Below, piece after piece: positions 6,739 to 12,689 of a stretch of 17,386 nucleotides of DNA. Source of the stretch: CAYMJO01 sp964391305 (GTDB lineage: Bacteria; Patescibacteriota; CALEFQ01). The notes beneath the pieces are model-generated. The model made no database searches. It was not told where the DNA came from and was given only the letters and a program-made list of their open reading frames with translations. Position numbers and translations under genes: made by a program. How positions within the stretch are numbered: position 1 is the stretch's first letter; each line of letters opens with the position of its first letter. The stretch spans positions 1 through 17,386 of the forward strand of contig CAYMJO010000017.1 of assembly GCA_964391305.1 (NCBI GenBank). Reading direction: 5' to 3'.

Positions 6739-6764
6739 ACACTTGCATTTTATATTTTATAAAA

Positions 6765-7298
6765 TTAATATATTCTCGTTATAACCGTCGTCTGTACGGG
6801 AATCGTTGCAGACGCTCCCCTCGCCCCTTCTCTAAATGCTTCCAACACAATAGTCACTCGCGTTGGCCAATTCTGCGACAATGACTCTCCGCCGGTCGGG
6901 CTTATATAAAATTTCAACCTTGTGATATCAACATCATCTGAAGTTAAAACTTGCTCGGAAGCATTCCCTTCTTTGTATTTTACACTATAATCTTTTAAAT
7001 AAAATTCCACCTCTTTGCCGGAAGAAGGATCTTTCAAGTACAGCTCACTCGTGCCTGCATTTGTCAGTTCGGCATATTTTTCATAATCTATCGCATACAT
7101 CCTGCTAAGCCTCGCCATGGTTTCCATCGCGTGCCTTGCATTACGCTGTGTCTTTTCATAAGACACGGATTTTTTTTGTACACTGATGACGGAAATATAT
7201 ATTCCCGACGCAATAGAAACCACAATCGCAAAGACTGCCACCGAAACCAACGCCTCGATTAGCGTGAAACCGCTCTGATGTCTTTTATTTTTAAACAT
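6765..7298 (-). CDS. pilW: PilW/GspJ-like minor pilin
   Basis: This is a 177-residue prepilin. The leader MFKNKRHQSG is cut by PilD after Gly10, and the mature protein starts FTLIEALVSVAVF with the conserved Glu5 (residue 15). A single hydrophobic helix runs to about residue 33, followed by a segment with QRNARHAMETMARLSRM, typical of PilW/GspJ proteins. The rest is a variable extracellular domain. It would sit in the initiating minor-pilin complex together with the PilV-, FimT- and PilX-like proteins. In comparable loci the X subunit follows W directly; here a peptide-modification cassette lies between them. The exact subunit name is by position and N-terminal type, not by strong sequence identity. 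Confidence 0.8.
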   Translation of the reverse strand: MFKNKRHQSGFTLIEALVSVAVFAIVVSIASGIYISVISVQKKSVSYEKTQRNARHAMETMARLSRMYAIDYEKYAELTNAGTSELYLKDPSSGKEVEFYLKDYSVKYKEGNASEQVLTSDDVDITRLKFYISPTGGESLSQNWPTRVTIVLEAFREGARGASATIPVQTTVITRIY

Positions 7299-7315
7299 AA
7301 TGCTTGAATATAATG

Positions 7316-7351
7316 TCAGAATTATCAGGATGACAGGATTGACAGAAATGT
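7316..7351. repeat. 9-nt imperfect tandem repeats between the PilV- and PilW-like genes
   Basis: Four consecutive 9-mers (TCAGAATTA, TCAGGATGA, CAGGATTGA, CAGAAATGT) occupy part of the 118-base gap. The rest of the gap (7352-7416) holds no gene or clear signal, apart from a short inverted repeat around TGCCATTGGC and AAATGGCA. Function unknown. Confidence 0.55.
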
Positions 7352-7416
7352 CACTTTTTCCAACAAAGGCTGATCGGCTGCCATTGGCTGGAAAAATGGC
7401 AATTCTGAAAACTCTG

Positions 7417-7932
7417 TTATTTCCAATCGTAAAGCCATTCTTCTACCACAAGATCTTTCTTCCCAAAAGAGCTCTCTCTGCGAACAATGCAATCAATTTT
7501 TACAGCATCTCCCCCTATCAAAACGTGCACTTTTCTATAAAAATCTGTAGGGGTATTCTCTTTATTATGGCTGTATTCACCATTTGCCTCATAAAGTCTA
7601 TATTCCTCCTTACCAACTTCTCTTTCAGTGCTTTTCTTCAATTCCATGTTGCTATCCGGTTTTCCCACATTTGCTTTATAGTTAGCATCATGCTCAAAAC
7701 CACTATCCCAAGCGACACCCCTCTTCCAATTATAATCCCTCTGATTGCGCGCCACTTCGATTCCTTCCCTCGCTAAATTCTCGGCAATTATATCAAGCTT
7801 GCTCATTTGTCCAGCACGCATGGTATAAACCCCAAGGGACACGGCGGCAAACACGCCAATTACAATAATCGTCAAAGCAACGAGTGTTTCGACTATGGAT
7901 TGCCCCTTTGAATTTTTTTTATAAAAATCCAT
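7417..7932 (-). CDS. pilV: PilV/GspI-like minor pilin
   Basis: This is a 171-residue prepilin-like protein. The basic leader MDFYKKNSKG is followed by QSIVETLVALTIIVIGVF: Gln at mature position 1 (usually Phe or Met), Glu5 present (residue 15). The E-T-L-V-A-L pattern and the later NLAREGIEVARNQRD (residues 52-66) are characteristic of PilV/GspI-type pseudopilins in monoderm and CPR pilus loci. The C-terminal domain is unrecognised and extracellular by inference. It is processed by the PilD encoded two genes upstream. The gaps on both sides contain short imperfect repeats rather than Shine-Dalgarno sequences. Confidence 0.8.
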   Translation of the reverse strand: MDFYKKNSKGQSIVETLVALTIIVIGVFAAVSLGVYTMRAGQMSKLDIIAENLAREGIEVARNQRDYNWKRGVAWDSGFEHDANYKANVGKPDSNMELKKSTEREVGKEEYRLYEANGEYSHNKENTPTDFYRKVHVLIGGDAVKIDCIVRRESSFGKKDLVVEEWLYDWK

Positions 7933-7935
7933 AGC

Positions 7936-7961
7936 TTACGAATTTTTAACGAATTACGAAT
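7936..7961. repeat. Short direct repeat TTACGAAT in the FimT/PilV gap
   Basis: TTACGAAT occurs at 7936-7943 and 7954-7961, with the related TTAACGAA between them. The repeat fills most of the 33-base gap, directly upstream of the PilV-like ATG. Function unknown; part of the general pattern of spacer microrepeats in this window. Confidence 0.5.
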
Positions 7962-7965
7962 TTCA

Positions 7966-8511
7966 TCAAGGAACGTCTGAAATATTTACGGCGCCGGTGA
8001 AGGCATTTACGATTATCTTTTTGCGCTTCTCCGATCCATCGAGCTTTATAATGACTCCATTTTCGTCTGAATTTATTGACGCTCCAGTGTCACCGAAAGA
8101 TACTTTCCCAGACGGCGGCGCGAAAAGCACGCTCAATTCACTGGTTGCCGTACTTAAAATTGACTCTATCACAACATAATTGGGTATATCTCTAACATTT
8201 CCAATTAATGTATCATCATTCTCATAATTACCTGGAGATGCAAGACCATTATCGGCAAACACCTTGTAGGTCGTTTTATTCTTCGTTTGAAAATAAACCC
8301 CAAAAGCCGGCGGCACTTCGCCATTGATCCGCTTCTGGGACACTGCCAAATTCTGTGCCTCCCGAAAAGCTCCCGCAATCTGTTCTGCGCCAAGAGAGAG
8401 CGCGGAACTCTTTTCTCCAGCGCGAAAGTTCGCAACTGCAAAAGCCGCCAAAATGCCGATGATGGCAATTACGACCAAAAGCTCCACCAATGTAAAACCT
8501 CTTTGACTCAT
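7966..8511 (-). CDS. fimT: FimT/GspH-like minor pilin
   Basis: This is a 181-residue prepilin counted from the ATG at 8511. I chose that start because it gives the classical five-residue leader MSQRG; upstream in-frame codons lie inside a palindromic repeat. The mature protein begins FTLVELLVVIAIIGILAAF with Glu5. After the helix come EQIAGAFREAQNLAVSQK and a C-terminal FAPPSGKVSF with a Gly-rich end, both typical of GspH/FimT pseudopilins. FimT proteins are minor pilins, and in some species bind DNA during transformation; whether that applies here cannot be read from the sequence. It follows pilD by 114 bases, a gap filled by the repeat described at 8519-8635. Confidence 0.85.
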   Translation of the reverse strand: MSQRGFTLVELLVVIAIIGILAAFAVANFRAGEKSSALSLGAEQIAGAFREAQNLAVSQKRINGEVPPAFGVYFQTKNKTTYKVFADNGLASPGNYENDDTLIGNVRDIPNYVVIESILSTATSELSVLFAPPSGKVSFGDTGASINSDENGVIIKLDGSEKRKKIIVNAFTGAVNISDVP

Positions 8512-8518
8512 AGAATAA

Positions 8519-8635
8519 AATGTTCTAATCATTCCAGTTGTTTCAACTAGCGGTTGAAATTTTTTAAAAAGTAACACTCGGCTAACCAAAGATTGGTCAA
8601 CCTCTGGTTGAAACACCTAGAACACCTAGAACATT
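8519..8635. repeat. Palindromic intergenic repeat, copy B (pilD/FimT gap)
   Basis: Two 39-base arms (8519-8557 and 8597-8635) are inverted to each other with 31 of 39 positions matching by hand alignment. They flank a centre that contains TTTTTTAAAAAGTAAC. The left arm starts AATGTTCTAATCATTC. The right arm contains the 9-mer AACACCTAG twice and ends AGAACATT. The right arm runs into pilD: the last pilD codons and its TAG stop are made of repeat sequence. Copies A (10171-10239) and C (16313-16376) share arm ends and centre. Confidence 0.7.
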
Positions 8636-9423
8636 ACCGCTATTATTTCTTTTCCCACAAACATGCTTATCACCGCAGAAGCGGCAAGAAACGTCCCAAA
8701 TGGAACTGCGTCTTTCATCGTTTTCTTTTTCAAGGCAACAAGAAAAAGAGAGATGATTGATCCCCCAACAAATGCAATGATAAGCAACACGAAAACTTCG
8801 GGAAAAGGAACGATGAGCCCGACGAGAAACCCAAGCTTGGCATCGCCGGCGCCCATCCATTTCTCCTTAGATAATAATACCAAAATTAAGAAAAATCCGC
8901 CACAAATCGCGCTTCCAAGCAACGCGTTCCAAATATTCGCATCTGGCAAAACCAACGCGGCAATAAAAGCGACAACAATTGCCGGAAACACAACTTTGTC
9001 CAATATCAAATAGTATTTCAAATCATAAACAAAAACCACAACAAGCGCAGAAATGAAAAATAAAGAAAAGATAAGATTCAAAAGAAGCTGTGCCACTTGC
9101 CACGTGCCCCGCGCGCTGACATCAATGGCAGTCAATAAAAACAAAATCGCGACAACTATCTCAACAACTGGATACTGCCAAGAAATCTTCCCCCTGCAAT
9201 ACCTGCATTTCCATCTTAATAAAAAAAAACTTACGACGGGAATCAAATCCAAAGCGGAAAGCTCGTGTTTGCATTTTGGACACATTGATCTGCCGAATAT
9301 AACAGAGCCTCCAAAATACAGCCTATAAATCAGCGCATTTAAAAAGCTGCCAACGGCAAGTCCAAAAAGAAAGATTATAAAATAAAAAAGGATTGGCATA
9401 AAAAATGATGTCAAAGTTGACAT
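8626..9423 (-). CDS. pilD: Prepilin peptidase PilD (type IV leader peptidase, A24)
   Basis: This integral membrane aspartic peptidase cuts prepilin leaders after Gly and usually N-methylates the new N-terminus. It is 265 residues from the ATG at 9423. The longer ORF starts at the predicted transcription start, so it is unlikely; ATG 9399 is also possible. Visible features are the N-terminal GLAVGSFLNALIYRL, a four-Cys zinc motif (CPKC at 48/51 and CRYC at 73/76), the first catalytic Asp region YDLKYYLILD (Asp134, Asp142), and the second motif GAGDAKLG with Asp194. About eight hydrophobic helices follow the family layout. It acts on the five prepilins of this window. It has its own promoter and is separated from the pilin gene by a terminator. 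The C-terminal residues AVMF and the stop codon are contributed by a repeat arm. Confidence 0.95.
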   Translation of the reverse strand: MSTLTSFFMPILFYFIIFLFGLAVGSFLNALIYRLYFGGSVIFGRSMCPKCKHELSALDLIPVVSFFLLRWKCRYCRGKISWQYPVVEIVVAILFLLTAIDVSARGTWQVAQLLLNLIFSLFFISALVVVFVYDLKYYLILDKVVFPAIVVAFIAALVLPDANIWNALLGSAICGGFFLILVLLSKEKWMGAGDAKLGFLVGLIVPFPEVFVLLIIAFVGGSIISLFLVALKKKTMKDAVPFGTFLAASAVISMFVGKEIIAVMF

Positions 9424-9500
9424 AAGATTAGAGCACCAGAAATAGCGGCAGCTAAAATTTGAAATCCTGACGATTTGGCACCCTAACCACTCCAACATCC

Positions 9501-9528
9501 ATTATACTATGAAACAATATCTTGCAAA
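9501..9528 (-). promoter_or_regulatory. Promoter of pilD and the minor-pilin genes
   Basis: The minus strand has TATAAT at 9501-9506 with TTTGCA or TTGCAA 15-16 bases upstream (9522-9528; four of six -35 bases). Predicted initiation near 9494 gives a 5' leader of about 70 bases. It follows the terminator of the upstream pilin operon, as expected for a new transcription unit. Confidence 0.5.
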
Positions 9529-9605
9529 AGCTACACCGGCAAGACGACAAATTTTTAAAATCTTTCTTTTCTTCAAAAAAAACATTCTCTCTATATTTTC
9601 GCATA

Positions 9606-9624
9606 GACAGGATAATATCCTGTC
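9606..9624. promoter_or_regulatory. 19-bp perfect palindrome, possible operator
   Basis: GACAGGATA and TATCCTGTC are perfect 9-base inverted arms around one central base. It lies about 100 bases upstream of the pilD -10 box and 27 bases beyond the pilin terminator. No T-run follows on either strand, so it is not a terminator. The remaining gap (9424-9715) shows no convincing gene. Confidence 0.45.
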
Positions 9625-9650
9625 CCCACAACCTATATCGCAACTTTGTA

Positions 9651-9685
9651 AACAAAAACCACGCCGGACAAAAGCCCGGCGTGGT
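9651..9685 (-). terminator. Rho-independent terminator after the major pilin gene
   Basis: A perfect 10 bp GC-rich stem (ACCACGCCGG with CCGGCGTGGT; 9676-9685 with 9658-9667) with an 8-nt loop is followed on the minus strand by TTTTTGTTT. It starts 31 bases past the pilin stop. It closes the pilM-to-pilin unit and separates it from pilD. Confidence 0.9.
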
Positions 9686-9715
9686 CTAAAATCTTAAAAG
9701 ATTCAGCTATACTCT

Positions 9716-10129
9716 TTAATAACATGAACCGTTAGAGCACGTAAACGTACCACTAGGTTCAAGACTCGCAGTAAGAGTATAATTGTTAGTACTTGTCCAA
9801 CCATAATTACCACCTGGCGGAGTCGGATTACCAGGAAGTCGCTGAATATAAGTAGTACTGCTATCCAAGAAAGCACTTCCGCCACAAACACTACTACCCG
9901 TTGCTACAACACCTGCAGCACCACAAGTTCCAGCACCAGGATAACTTCCATTGTTAGTAGCATATAATTCAATGGCTGTCATAATACTGTTAAGATCAGC
10001 TCTTCTTGACGCATTCCGCGCATCCCTTCTCGCATTTCCCAATGCAACCAAAACTACCGCGGCCAAAATCGCGATGATCGCGATCACCACCAAAAGCTCA
10101 ATCAACGTAAAACCTTTTTGTTTTTGCAT
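9716..10129 (-). CDS. pilA: Major type IV pilin
   Basis: This is a 137-residue prepilin and probable main fibre subunit. The six-residue leader MQKQKG is followed by FTLIELLVVIAIIAIL with Glu5 (residue 11), then the helix continues to ARRDARNASRRADLNSI and the GSYPG turn (residues 61-65) common in Parcubacteria and other small pilins. The C-terminal domain is Gly/Thr/Ser-rich and has four Cys (69, 82, 131, 136), probably two disulfides, one of them a typical C-terminal pilin loop (Cys131-Cys136). The Shine-Dalgarno AAAGGGGGTGAT is very strong, fitting high expression, and a strong terminator follows. It is closely linked to pilC, with a palindromic repeat in the gap. Minor-pilin roles cannot be excluded without expression data. 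Confidence 0.9.
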   Translation of the reverse strand: MQKQKGFTLIELLVVIAIIAILAAVVLVALGNARRDARNASRRADLNSIMTAIELYATNNGSYPGAGTCGAAGVVATGSSVCGGSAFLDSSTTYIQRLPGNPTPPGGNYGWTSTNNYTLTASLEPSGTFTCSNGSCY

Positions 10130-10134
10130 TTTTT

Positions 10135-10146
10135 ATCACCCCCTTT
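10135..10146 (-). promoter_or_regulatory. Strong ribosome binding site of the major pilin
   Basis: AAAGGGGGTGAT matches the anti-Shine-Dalgarno over about ten positions with one mismatch. Nine bases separate the G-run from the ATG. Most other pilus genes here have weak or no Shine-Dalgarno, so this points to high pilin translation. Confidence 0.75.
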
Positions 10147-10170
10147 CGAATTATTGTTGTATCTATTCTA

Positions 10171-10239
10171 ATTGTTCTAATTGTTGTAATTGTTTCTAAA
10201 TTGAATTTTTTAAGTAACAATCAGAACAGTTAGAACATT
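10171..10239. repeat. Palindromic intergenic repeat, copy A (pilC/pilin gap)
   Basis: Inverted 24-base arms (10171-10194 and 10216-10239) match at 20 of 24 positions and flank a centre containing TTTTTTAAGTAAC. The left arm is built from 9-mers (TTCTAATTG twice from 10166, then TTGTAATTG), the right arm from AACAATCAG, AACAGTTAG, AACATTATT. It ends next to the pilC stop codon. In RNA it would form a long AU-rich hairpin between pilC and the pilin gene. Confidence 0.7.
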
Positions 10240-10242
10240 ATT

Positions 10243-11451
10243 CTACATCATCGAACTGATATTATATATCGGCATAATAATTGCCGCCATCAGGATTCCA
10301 ACTCCTATTCCCAATATTACCATAATTACAGGCTCTAGCAAAGAGGACAAACCCTTGACCTTGTTGTCCAGTTCCCTAGTGTAAAAATCGGCGATTTTTT
10401 CAAGAACGAATGGAAGTTTGCCGGTCCTCTCGCCGACCTCTATCACCTGCGAAACCATGAGCGGAACCTCCGGCTCTTTTTTCAAAACACTGGAGATGCT
10501 GTCCCCAGCTTCAACTCTCTTCGCCGTCCTCTCAAGAGCTTTTCTAAAAACCGAGTTGCCAACCACGCTCGCAGTAACATTCAACGCCTCGATAATCTTC
10601 ACACCGCCGGAAAGCAGAGTATACAAATTACGAGTAAGCCTCGCGACATAAACCATTCTGAATAAATTGCCGAAAATCGGAATCTTCAGCTTCATGCGAT
10701 CCAAGGCATCTCTTCCCCCAGAAGTCTCCCTGTAATGCCTCAACCAAAAAATCGCGATCACTATTACGATCAAAAACAACCACCAATAGCTCCTGAAAAC
10801 ATTTGAAGTCTCAAGAAGCAGCCTCGTGGTCCACGGCAAATTCTCGCTCATCCCCTCAAGCACGGATTCCAATTGAGGAATGACGTACGCGACCATGATA
10901 ATTCCGACCACAACAACCCCGCACAAGATAAACGCGGGATAATACATGGAACTGTGAATCTTCGATAAAAGATCATAGTCTTTTTCCAACTGATCGGCGA
11001 GATATAACAAAGATTCATCAAGTTTGCCGGCAGTCTCTCCCGTGCGTATCACATTGATAAAAAAAAGGGAAAAAACCTCCGGATACTGCTCCATCGCAAC
11101 CGAAAGTCTCGCTCCTCCTTCGACGTCCGCGGTGATGCCCGCCAAAATACTCTTAAACCTAGAATTACTTTGCTGATCGGTCAAAATTTTCAAGGCTTCA
11201 ACGATGGGAAGCGTGGCGGTTATCATTGTCGCAAGCTGCCTCGCAAAAATAACTATATCCCTCGGGCTCACCCTTTCAAAAAATTTAATACTCGAGGCAA
11301 GCCCAAGGTGCTTCCCCTCTTCCACAAGCGACACAACAATAAGACTGTGTGAACGCAAAACATCCGCAGCCGCCTGCTCATTCGCGGCATCAACGGAGCC
11401 ACTTTGCACCTGACCCTTTTCGCTTCTTGCTTTATATGTATAAACAGGCAT
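10243..11451 (-). CDS. pilC: Type IV pilus platform protein PilC (GspF family)
   Basis: This inner-membrane platform protein couples the PilB and PilT motors to pilin insertion and removal. It has 402 residues, the family's usual length. The N-terminus MPVYTYKARSEKGQVQSG is typical, and two T2SSF domains follow (about 66-190 and 270-392), each with the conserved pattern FARQLATMI..LPIVEAL and LTRNLYTLLSGGVKIIEAL, and with GETAGKLDE and GERTGKLPF. Three membrane segments are visible near 170-192, 220-240 and 372-395. No sign of truncation. It is preceded by pilT with a 104-base gap that holds a large imperfect palindrome, and followed by the major pilin. Confidence 0.96.
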   Translation of the reverse strand: MPVYTYKARSEKGQVQSGSVDAANEQAAADVLRSHSLIVVSLVEEGKHLGLASSIKFFERVSPRDIVIFARQLATMITATLPIVEALKILTDQQSNSRFKSILAGITADVEGGARLSVAMEQYPEVFSLFFINVIRTGETAGKLDESLLYLADQLEKDYDLLSKIHSSMYYPAFILCGVVVVGIIMVAYVIPQLESVLEGMSENLPWTTRLLLETSNVFRSYWWLFLIVIVIAIFWLRHYRETSGGRDALDRMKLKIPIFGNLFRMVYVARLTRNLYTLLSGGVKIIEALNVTASVVGNSVFRKALERTAKRVEAGDSISSVLKKEPEVPLMVSQVIEVGERTGKLPFVLEKIADFYTRELDNKVKGLSSLLEPVIMVILGIGVGILMAAIIMPIYNISSMM

Positions 11452-11463
11452 ATATAATTTTCC

Positions 11464-11504
11464 GCGGTTTAAATCTCATGCCCGCGCATGCAGATTCTAA
11501 CCGC
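11464..11504. other. 41-base imperfect palindrome in the pilT/pilC gap
   Basis: Nested inverted segments GCGGTT/AACCGC (6 bp), AATCT/AGATT (5 bp) and ATGC/GCAT (4 bp) surround a CCGC loop, separated by small internal loops. No T-run follows on the minus strand, so it is not a classical terminator. It could be an RNA processing or stability element setting the pilT-to-pilC ratio. Confidence 0.6.
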
Positions 11505-11555
11505 TAATCTATTAAATAAAAAACGATAATATAAACTAAAACAGTTGGTTACACG

Positions 11556-12629
11556 CTAGCTTTCCAAAAGCGCCGATAAATTCTTTTGGTCCAATGCGTA
11601 CATCATCGCGTCGTTCATCGTAATCTGCTGAGCTCTGACAAGCTCCGCCAGAGAATTATCAAGAGAAATCATACCATCCTCGGCACTCGTCTGAATAACT
11701 CCGTCAAGCTGATACGCCTTGCCCTCACGAATAAGGTTTCTCACAGCAGAAGTCGCCACGAGCACTTCCGCCGCGACAACGCGCCCGCCTCCAATACGAG
11801 GTATCAGCCTCTGGGAAATAACGCCGCTAATAATACTCGCAAACTGCGCTTTGACCTGATTTTGCTGGTAAGACGGAAATGCATCAACTATCCTATCCAC
11901 CGTCTGGGCGGCGCTGTTCGTATGCAAAGTCGCAAAAACCAAATGCCCGGTTTCAGCAACGGTAATGGTCGATGAAATGGTATCAAGGTCCCGCATTTCC
12001 CCAACCATGACAACATCCCCGTCTTCGCGCAGAACAGACCGCAACGCTCTCGCGAAAGACATCGTGTCCTGATTGAGCTCTCTCTGATTAATTATGGATT
12101 TATCCTGCGTTAAAAGATACTCGATAGGATCCTCAATCGTTATAATATGCTCTGCCCTGTTATGATTCACAACATCCAAAAGTGACGCCAACGTCGTGGA
12201 CTTTCCATGACCAGTCGGTCCAACCATAAGCACAAGCCCCTGAAAATCATTCGCAAAATCTTTTATAATTGGCGGAAGACCAAGCTCTTCGATCGTTCTT
12301 ATCTTATTGGGTATCAACCTAAGAGCGGCGCCTACAAACCCCTTTTGATGAAAAACATTTATGCGAAACCTTGCCTTATCCGAAAAAGCGAAAGAAAGAT
12401 CGAGTTCCATCTGTTTTTCAAACCTGTCTTTCTGTTCTTCCGTCAAAAAAGCTTCAACGAGCCCGACAGTATCATCCGGCGTAAGAACATCCTCCCCCTC
12501 CATAATGATTAATTTTCGATCTACTCTAATAGTTGGAGGCCTTCCAACATTAAAATGAATATCTGAAGCATCTTTTTCCAGAACATAATTCAACAATCTT
12601 TCAAGTTTTAATTTATAAGATGAAGACAT
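11556..12629 (-). CDS. pilT: Pilus retraction ATPase PilT
   Basis: This cytosolic hexameric ATPase drives pilus depolymerisation. It has 357 residues, as expected. The N-terminal PAS-like domain includes ASDIHFNVGRPP (21-32). Walker A is GPTGHGKST (137-145), the Asp box TIEDPIE is at 164-170, Walker B is GDVVMVGEMRD (204-214), the His box is TGHLVFATLHTN (227-238), and the PilT-specific IREGK motif (300-304) is followed by YQL. Walker B is usually preceded by DPD, but EDGD stands here. A Shine-Dalgarno AGGA lies 7 bases before the ATG. It is transcribed with pilB, 60 bases apart. Its presence means the pili are probably retractile, as needed for twitching or DNA uptake. Confidence 0.96.
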   Translation of the reverse strand: MSSSYKLKLERLLNYVLEKDASDIHFNVGRPPTIRVDRKLIIMEGEDVLTPDDTVGLVEAFLTEEQKDRFEKQMELDLSFAFSDKARFRINVFHQKGFVGAALRLIPNKIRTIEELGLPPIIKDFANDFQGLVLMVGPTGHGKSTTLASLLDVVNHNRAEHIITIEDPIEYLLTQDKSIINQRELNQDTMSFARALRSVLREDGDVVMVGEMRDLDTISSTITVAETGHLVFATLHTNSAAQTVDRIVDAFPSYQQNQVKAQFASIISGVISQRLIPRIGGGRVVAAEVLVATSAVRNLIREGKAYQLDGVIQTSAEDGMISLDNSLAELVRAQQITMNDAMMYALDQKNLSALLES

Positions 12630-12689
12630 AAAATCGTCCTAACTTTTTAAATTGATTTTTAAAATGGGCAATAGAAACAACTAAATCAG

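Noticed and set aside
4221..6764. Transposon or integron borders around the cassette
   Set aside because: I found no transposase, integrase, clear terminal inverted repeats or direct target duplications at either edge by eye.
8541..8565. Terminator formed by TTTCAAC/GTTGAAA followed by T-run (plus strand)
   Set aside because: No plus-strand gene precedes it; the stem is part of palindromic repeat copy B.
8512..8616. Longer FimT-like N-terminus from 8616
   Set aside because: It would translate the palindromic repeat and give a 40-residue leader; the ATG at 8511 gives a standard five-residue prepilin leader.
9452..9655. 67-codon minus-strand ORF between pilin and pilD
   Set aside because: It starts with TTG beside the terminator T-run and runs through the pilD promoter. 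An internal ATG gives a 50-residue peptide with two Cys pairs but no Shine-Dalgarno.
10166..10242. CRISPR-like array suggested by repeated units
   Set aside because: Units are only 9 bases, contiguous without spacers and inverted to each other; no cas genes in the window.
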